From: Symbiodinium natans | Taxonomy: Eukaryota; Sar; Dinophyceae; Suessiales; Symbiodiniaceae | Assembly (NCBI GenBank): GCA_905221605.1 | Contig: CAJNDS010001713.1 | Location: 656,001-720,000 of the forward strand | Direction of reading: 5' to 3' | DNA: 64,000 nt | The notes under the pieces: model-generated | Database searches by the model: none | What the model was told of the DNA's origin: nothing | The model's input: only the letters and a program-made list of their open reading frames with translations | In this document: one piece after another, positions 62,096 to 64,000 of the stretch | Layout of the letters: every line of letters starts with the position of its first letter | Numbering within the stretch: position 1 is the first letter of the stretch | Made by a program: the position numbers and the translations under genes

Positions 62096-63230
62096 ATGTT
62101 TGGCATCACTCCTAGGAGTTCTGACCCCCCCCCCCCCTTTCCCGTCAGAAGACATGCGTCCAGACCATCGGAAACTGCTCTGGGCCATATTTTCTTGGCT
62201 TGCTCTGACAGACAATGTCTGCTCAGCAAGCTCCAAAATGCGCATCCCAGCCTAGCCCTGAAGATTCTCAGGTCCGAAGGGCCCCATTGCAAGGACAAGA
62301 ATGGGCGCCACAATGGTTTCAGGAAGAGTGGCTCAGGGTGTTTAGGGCTTCGGGTTGCGCATATTGATGCTGGTCTGCTCTCTAATCTGCGGTCTCATAG
62401 GGCAACCTTTCGAGGGATTCCGAAAGAAATCATAGTTTGGAGAACAGCCCTTTTCCAAAAAAGGGATGAGTTCTGCAGTGTCACTGAACGGCTCCAAAGC
62501 GGGCCGCGGGAGGTGGGCTTAGTTACTTAGTTCTGGGCACCGTTTCTTTTTCCCCTACCTCAAAGCTCGACAGGAATACTCTAAAACGAGCCACTCGGGT
62601 CTAGGGTTCAGGGTTCAAATTGTACCAAAACAGACCCTCAAAACGAGGCCCATATGTCTTTTTGCGCGTAAAACCCTTGCATATGCTTGGCCACGGCACA
62701 AAGTCTTTGCCTGGTCAACGCAGTGTCTTGAGAGAAAACAATTCACCTTCCTCAAGGGCGATATAATGATAGCCCCGCCCTTATCGTTGAACCATAGGAC
62801 TCATAATAGGCTTGTAGCTTGCAGTTCCCAGGGCTTACCAGGCTTCATACAAGGCCCCCTGAATACATCGTCCTGCATGTAATGTCCTTATTCTTGGGGG
62901 ATCGGGGAAGTCGTGAGCAGATGCGAAGACAGGCCTGCGTTCTAAAATGCAGGCTGAGTCTCCGATTCGCAGGTTTTCGGAGGGGATCTGCCCCCCGAGC
63001 ATCCGGTCAAAAAGATGCGCGGACTTCCTGTGGAATGCGTGCAACCTCCACCACAGAGAGGGCCAGGCTATAGGTCCAAAGAGAGCCCGGCAGAGCAAGT
63101 TCAATTCAGCAAATCAAGAGACCATTCCAGGTCCCACACCATCGACTTACAGTGAGACCCGAATTCTGCTCGCATCCCAACTACGTGCGGCAACTCCCAA
63201 TGCCAGCAATTCAGGGTTTTTAGGGGTTTA
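62096..63230 (+). other. Open stretches on both strands, unresolved
   Basis: Plus-strand frames 62120-62530 (ALGHIFLACSDRQCLLSKL) and 62947-63220 (RSKRCADFLWNACNLHHRE) are open and array-free, but the minus strand over 62835-63104 is also open. C run 62126-62137. No family recognised on either strand. Confidence 0.3.
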
Positions 63231-64000
63231 GGGTGCTTCAAAAAAAGGGGTTAGGGAACCAAAGGGGGTTCCTATAGTCGGGTTTTGAAGGGGCTTAGCG
63301 GGCTCAGGGGTTCGGGAAGTACCCTGATATCATGGGGAATTGGCATCTGCCACCGCTTGATGCAGTACTTTTTGCAGAGGCCGTTGTTTACTTCTCTGGT
63401 CTGCTGATTTTTTTCTAGGGGCGGGGGGATTTTTTTTTTGAATGCGCGTGTGAATTGCCCGAAGTCTGCGCTCTGAGGAGGAGCCAGCGAGCATGGGGGC
63501 TCAAGCATGATTTGGTAGAAGAGCAGAAGTCTCTATGGGAGCATGCCTATCAGCACAAGACTCCGGGGGTTTTGCCCCAGGAATCTCAAAGAAGATGGAA
63601 GTGAAGATGAGCCTTTGTAGGCCCTTGGTAGCCCAGCGGTACCCTTTTTCTGGTCCAAGGCCCCCTTATCAAGTAACCAACCCAGCAAACCAGTGCATGC
63701 CCTTTAGGGGTTTAGGGTTTAGGGTTTAGGGTTTAGGGTTAGATGGTTAGTGGGCTGCCTTTGTAGACGCATTTCGGCCAGCCGCTTGTGTAGCCATGGG
63801 TCGCGGAGCTGAGAGCTCGACGCCCGAGGGGCCCCCGAGCTGTGAACAAAGGGCCGGTGGCAAAATTCGACCGGGAATCTACTATTTGCTTAAGAACCCC
63901 AAAAGAATAAAAAAAGTGATAATCCCTATATTACCCTGAATAAGGAAGAGTCTTTTTTATTTTTTGGGGGTTCTTCAGCAATTAGTACGAATCCTGAATC
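63231..64000. other. Window end: repeats and two TIR elements
   Basis: TTTAGGG-like heptamers at 63210-63232, T and G runs at 63420-63440, the family A element at 63621-63756, and the family H element at 63879-63988 (ACTATTTGCTTAAGAACCCC at the left, TTTTTGGGGGTTCTTCAGCA then ATTAGT at the right). A short open stretch before 63620 may be an exon. Confidence 0.5.
63621..63756. mobile_element. Family A element with a TTTAGGG array and a 10-bp direct repeat
   Basis: GCCTTTGTAG stands immediately before (63611-63620) and after (63757-63766) the element. Left TIR CTTGGTAGCCCAGCGGTACC, right TIR GGTTAGTGGGCTGCC. TTTAGGG heptamers at 63709-63740 lie in the right half. This is the longest target-duplication-like repeat seen here. 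Confidence 0.82.

Overview
The window looks like nuclear DNA of a dinoflagellate, probably of the Symbiodinium type. Four observations support this. (1) TTTAGGG/CCCTAAA arrays are scattered on both strands across the whole 64 kb. (2) Genes are cut into many short exons. I rebuilt 36 introns by reading frame: about 19 begin with GC, 10 with GT and 7 with GA, and every one ends in AG followed by an exonic G. Relaxed donors with an AG|G acceptor are a known dinoflagellate habit. (3) A five-copy tandem gene array is present. (4) Two protein types resemble, from memory, large dinoflagellate families: an ankyrin protein with a VSHQW/WYDYF N-terminal region, and Ser/Thr-rich proteins with W-x(6)-KKxWCC modules. 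No rRNA, tRNA or CRISPR was seen.

Layout. 0-5.4 kb, minus strand: an IS1595/Merlin-like transposase with one GC-AG intron, a diverged 210-bp tandem duplication, and a P-loop NTPase gene with a frame break. 5.4-7.4 kb: a GAATTCCA hairpin minisatellite and low-complexity DNA. 7.4-17.8 kb, plus strand: five tandem 1.8-2.2 kb units, each with a two-exon gene for a small protein of about 85 residues (the first copy is broken), then a sixth remnant invaded by TTTAGGG arrays. 17.9-21.4 kb: repeat-rich, almost gene-free. 21.5-30.4 kb, plus: one ankyrin-repeat gene of about 19 exons; one of its introns is 2.8 kb and made of four kinds of simple array. 31-33.5 kb: unassigned exons among terminal-inverted-repeat (TIR) elements. 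34.0-36.4 kb: mucin-like gene 1. 37.4-39.3 kb: a Cys-rich gene of an unrecognised family. 41.9-49.5 kb: scattered plus-strand exons and a 1.1 kb CA-type satellite. 51.7-52.7 kb: mucin-like gene 2. 53.4-57.2 kb: a paralogue of the 37.7 kb gene, with one exon of a third copy at 59.1 kb. 58-64 kb: exons on both strands.

The main result is about introns. Several families of short TIR elements (called A to H here) sit as introns or within introns. Some have TIRs that meet the splice sites exactly, and several introns are bordered by 4-10 bp direct repeats. The TTTAGGG arrays repeatedly lie inside these same introns, sometimes in the middle of a TIR element, and three arrays are bordered by direct duplications of 11 to about 30 bp. 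Introns in repeated protein modules, and paralogous genes with the same intron positions but unrelated intron sequence, give internal evidence of intron gain and turnover. I read this as an active introner system in which telomere-type repeats are regular cargo. Exon boundaries are inferred by eye; no transcript was available.
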